DNA of 64,000 nucleotides from Labia minor (lineage: Eukaryota > Arthropoda > Insecta > Dermaptera > Spongiphoridae), in NCBI GenBank assembly GCA_963082975.1, contig OY720344.1:81208053-81272052 (forward strand), written 5' to 3'. The notes under the pieces were generated by a model. The model was given only the letters and a program-made list of their open reading frames with translations. It was not told the origin of the DNA and made no database searches. The translations under genes and the position numbers were made by a program. Shown here one piece after another: positions 61,300-64,000 of this stretch (the first letter of the stretch is position 1; each line of letters begins with the position of its first letter).

Positions 61300-64000
61300 A
61301 AACAAAACAAAAATAATGCTTCTTCTGATAATTTTATTAGATATTTTATTCTATATAAATTGTTATTAATTAAAATAATATAATGTTCGAAAAGGATGGC
61401 CAACACGAAAGAATTCTTTCTTTCTTCAGCTTCTGCACCGAGGCAGGCCCTCTTTTTAAATAGTAAAATATCCTTTAAAATAATAATTAAATTTTAATAC
61501 AAAAAAAAAAAAATAAGAAAAAGATTTAGTAAAAATATATTAAATATAGATGTTGAGTTTTAATGTCGAATTTATATAAATCGTTTAATGTTGAAATATC
61601 CTAAAAGACATTAATTTTTTTGACCCTTTAATAAATTAGTATGAAATCTTGTTAATGTTTTTAAATGACAGTAAAAAAAATCATGAAAATTTTTATTTTT
61701 ATTCGAGAATACTAAAATTAAAAAAAATATGGCTGTGCATATTTTGAGTAATTATTTATTCAACCACTTAATATTTTTTTTAAATTTATTGATAAATTAT
61801 TATTATTATTATTATCATATTATTTAAAATTAGGTATAATAAAAAAATGAATTATGTATTTTGACTTATTTGGGTATTTAATTAAATTATCAGATTATAT
61901 AAAATAAATTATTATTATTATTATAAAAATTAATACTATAAAAAAATCAAGATAATTTTAATAATATAAATAAATAATTTCATATGAATAAGATAATAAC
62001 AATAATTAAAATTTCAAAAACAACAATTAAATATAATTTTATGTACATTTTTTTAAATTTTGATGTTTTTTTATTATTTGAAAATATTAATATAATATAC
62101 ATAAATATAAATGAAAATAATAATCTAAAAATACACAAAATATTAATCATTTTTAATAATTTTTCATAAATTATAAAATTATTTATTTGTAAATTTAAAT
62201 TTTTTTTTATATCATTCGGCAAATATTCAATTCATCAATTAATCATTGATAAATATATATGATTATACATATTATAATTATTTTTAATAATTGATTTACT
62301 ATATTATATACTCTTATGAGTATATATTCATTACTTCTATATATTCGTTTACTATATATTATATGGTATAATTTAAATAAATCGTATTAGGGTATAGAAT
62401 TGTATAAAAGATCCTTTGGTACCAAGGAATAAAACTATACATATTTCTTATTATTATTCTCGAATAAAAAATTTCTAAATTATTATCATTCATATGAATC
62501 CCATTTAAATAATTTGAAATTATAAATTGAATAATTAACAAAAAAAATAAAAAAAAAAATTTTAATTTTCAAAATTTACACGATTTCTATAAACTTCGAC
62601 TTATTTTTAATTACATCTGTTTGAAAATGATAATTAATAATTCTTTGAATTATATCTATTCTCATAATTCCTGTTTGCGAATAAAGATAACAATTTGATT
62701 GCTTAAAAATAAAAAAAAAGAATTAAACAAAAAAAAAAAAAAAAAACATAAAAATAAAAAAATAAAAACAAAAAATTATAAAAAGTGAGACACATCATGC
62801 TGTGATTGTAGGATGCAGATTTTATTATTTTAGAATTATTATCAATATGTATATATAAAACAATATGTATTATATTTATAATATAATATATATTATATAC
62901 TTATATAATATTAATAAAAATAGGTATCAACTAATTATTGATTAATAGGAGATGATTAATTAATAACTATTTGCCAACCTTATAAAGATAAAATATTTTT
63001 AAAGTACTAAAAAAATCACAAATAAATAAATAAAAAAATATAAACAAGAATAATTATAATACTTCTTAGGATATTTTCTAGTATTGAAAGAAATGATCCT
63101 AGTCATTTTCACTTGTTGATTTTTACTATATACATACTATAAACATATATATATGTATATAGTTTTGGCATTTATTTTTTAAAAAAATTTCTTATTAATT
63201 GAAAATATTTTAACACTGACGATTTAAGCTTTTTTTATTAAATTATAAACATTTTTTATATATATAATAGTAAAAGTTATATAAGTATATACAAACAATC
63301 TAAATAAGGATGGTAGTATATAATAATATGTACTAGACATATTTATTATATCTTCTCTATCAATCTACTTAAACATGCATAAAGATATTAAAACTTTTGT
63401 TTGCACTGGCTAATTTGTTAAAATTAATATAATAAATTAATTTATTTAATAAAAAAAGATATAAATTGTTAAGTTAATTTAGATAGAAGCGATGAATGAC
63501 GTCACTAAAACAAGAGAAGTGAGTTCAGAATGTCTTTCGTATTCAGTCTTAATACTAAGAAATAATACTATATATATATTTATATATATAATTAACATAC
63601 AAATGCAAATTGAAATGTCCATGAATTGAATGTGATATGAAAATTTCGATGTGGAATTTTATTTATATTTAAATAAACTCCCCATGAAATAGAATTTTCT
63701 GAAAAGTAATTTTAGTACATTATAGATTCGGTAGACGAAATGACGTCACGCTAATATTGTTAGGAATTATCGTACTAAATTTAAAAAATAGTTAAGTAAT
63801 AATAATATTAATAATATTAATAATAATCATAATTAATATATATATATATATATGTATATATGTATATATATACATATAAATATATTTATATTTACAAATT
63901 CTTAACTATATATTTTTTGATAAAAAAAAATTAAACAAGACTGTTATTTCAAATTTGTAATTACTTATAATTATTAGCCAATGCAAACAAATATAAATAT
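61300..64000. other. AT-rich DNA downstream of Camta
   Basis: No gene, RNA or clear transposon seen. Long A/T runs, (TA)n near 63840-63890 and TAA/ATT trinucleotide runs. Short open frames here are isoleucine/asparagine/lysine-rich chance frames. Confidence 0.6.

Noticed and set aside
61984..62541. Several 60-80 codon frames downstream of Camta
   Set aside because: Ile/Asn/Lys-rich composition expected of random AT-rich DNA; no motif.

Overview
This window is strongly AT-rich, intron-rich arthropod nuclear DNA. It is mostly one large gene on the + strand: the C-terminal part of Camta, the calmodulin-binding transcription activator. I traced 25 phase-consistent coding exons from the middle of the CG-1 DNA-binding domain (10293) to a stop codon at 60273. 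Joined, they give about 1,546 residues with every splice phase agreeing. The protein wording (CG-1 core, ECGCPDSTCADGK segment, FNETLDLSQEDIQ, TKRPSVDSGIHLG, KIQQFMRQSKN) fits an insect or crustacean CAMTA. The species cannot be fixed; a copepod is only a guess from the AT bias and repeat content.

Layout. 1-10292 is upstream intron (no coding exon seen) and is crowded with transposon copies. 10293-12137 holds the rest of CG-1. A long intron with a single 47-nt exon (21276-21322) leads to the glutamine/serine/glycine-rich middle region at 31427-33693. A large intron (33694-39458) hosts a small separate gene on the - strand (37258-38108) for an unrecognised secreted protein. The IPT/TIG fold is at 39459-40017, ankyrin repeats at 40891-41628, serine-rich linkers at 41691-49279, IQ motifs at 50563-57197, and the last exon at 60111-60281. 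Downstream of about 61.3 kb I see only AT-rich sequence.

The gene encodes a nuclear transcription factor: CG-1 binds DNA, IPT and ankyrin modules support DNA or protein contacts, and the IQ helices bind calmodulin to link calcium to transcription. Its introns carry at least three clean Helitron-type elements, a second hairpin-ended Helitron-like family, non-LTR retrotransposon pieces, a mariner remnant, a CXC-domain ORF inside long inverted repeats, hAT-type MITEs, tRNA-derived SINEs and other inverted-repeat MITEs.

Points most worth a second look: a 28-nt microexon (57490-57517) that would switch the reading frame of the last exon, which is open in all three frames; a zinc-finger-like candidate exon at 45958-46131 that keeps the Camta frame; an antisense coding relic directly beside a Camta splice acceptor; the CXC-domain inverted-repeat element; Helitrons that amplified a reverse transcriptase fragment; and a MITE whose empty site is present elsewhere in the window.
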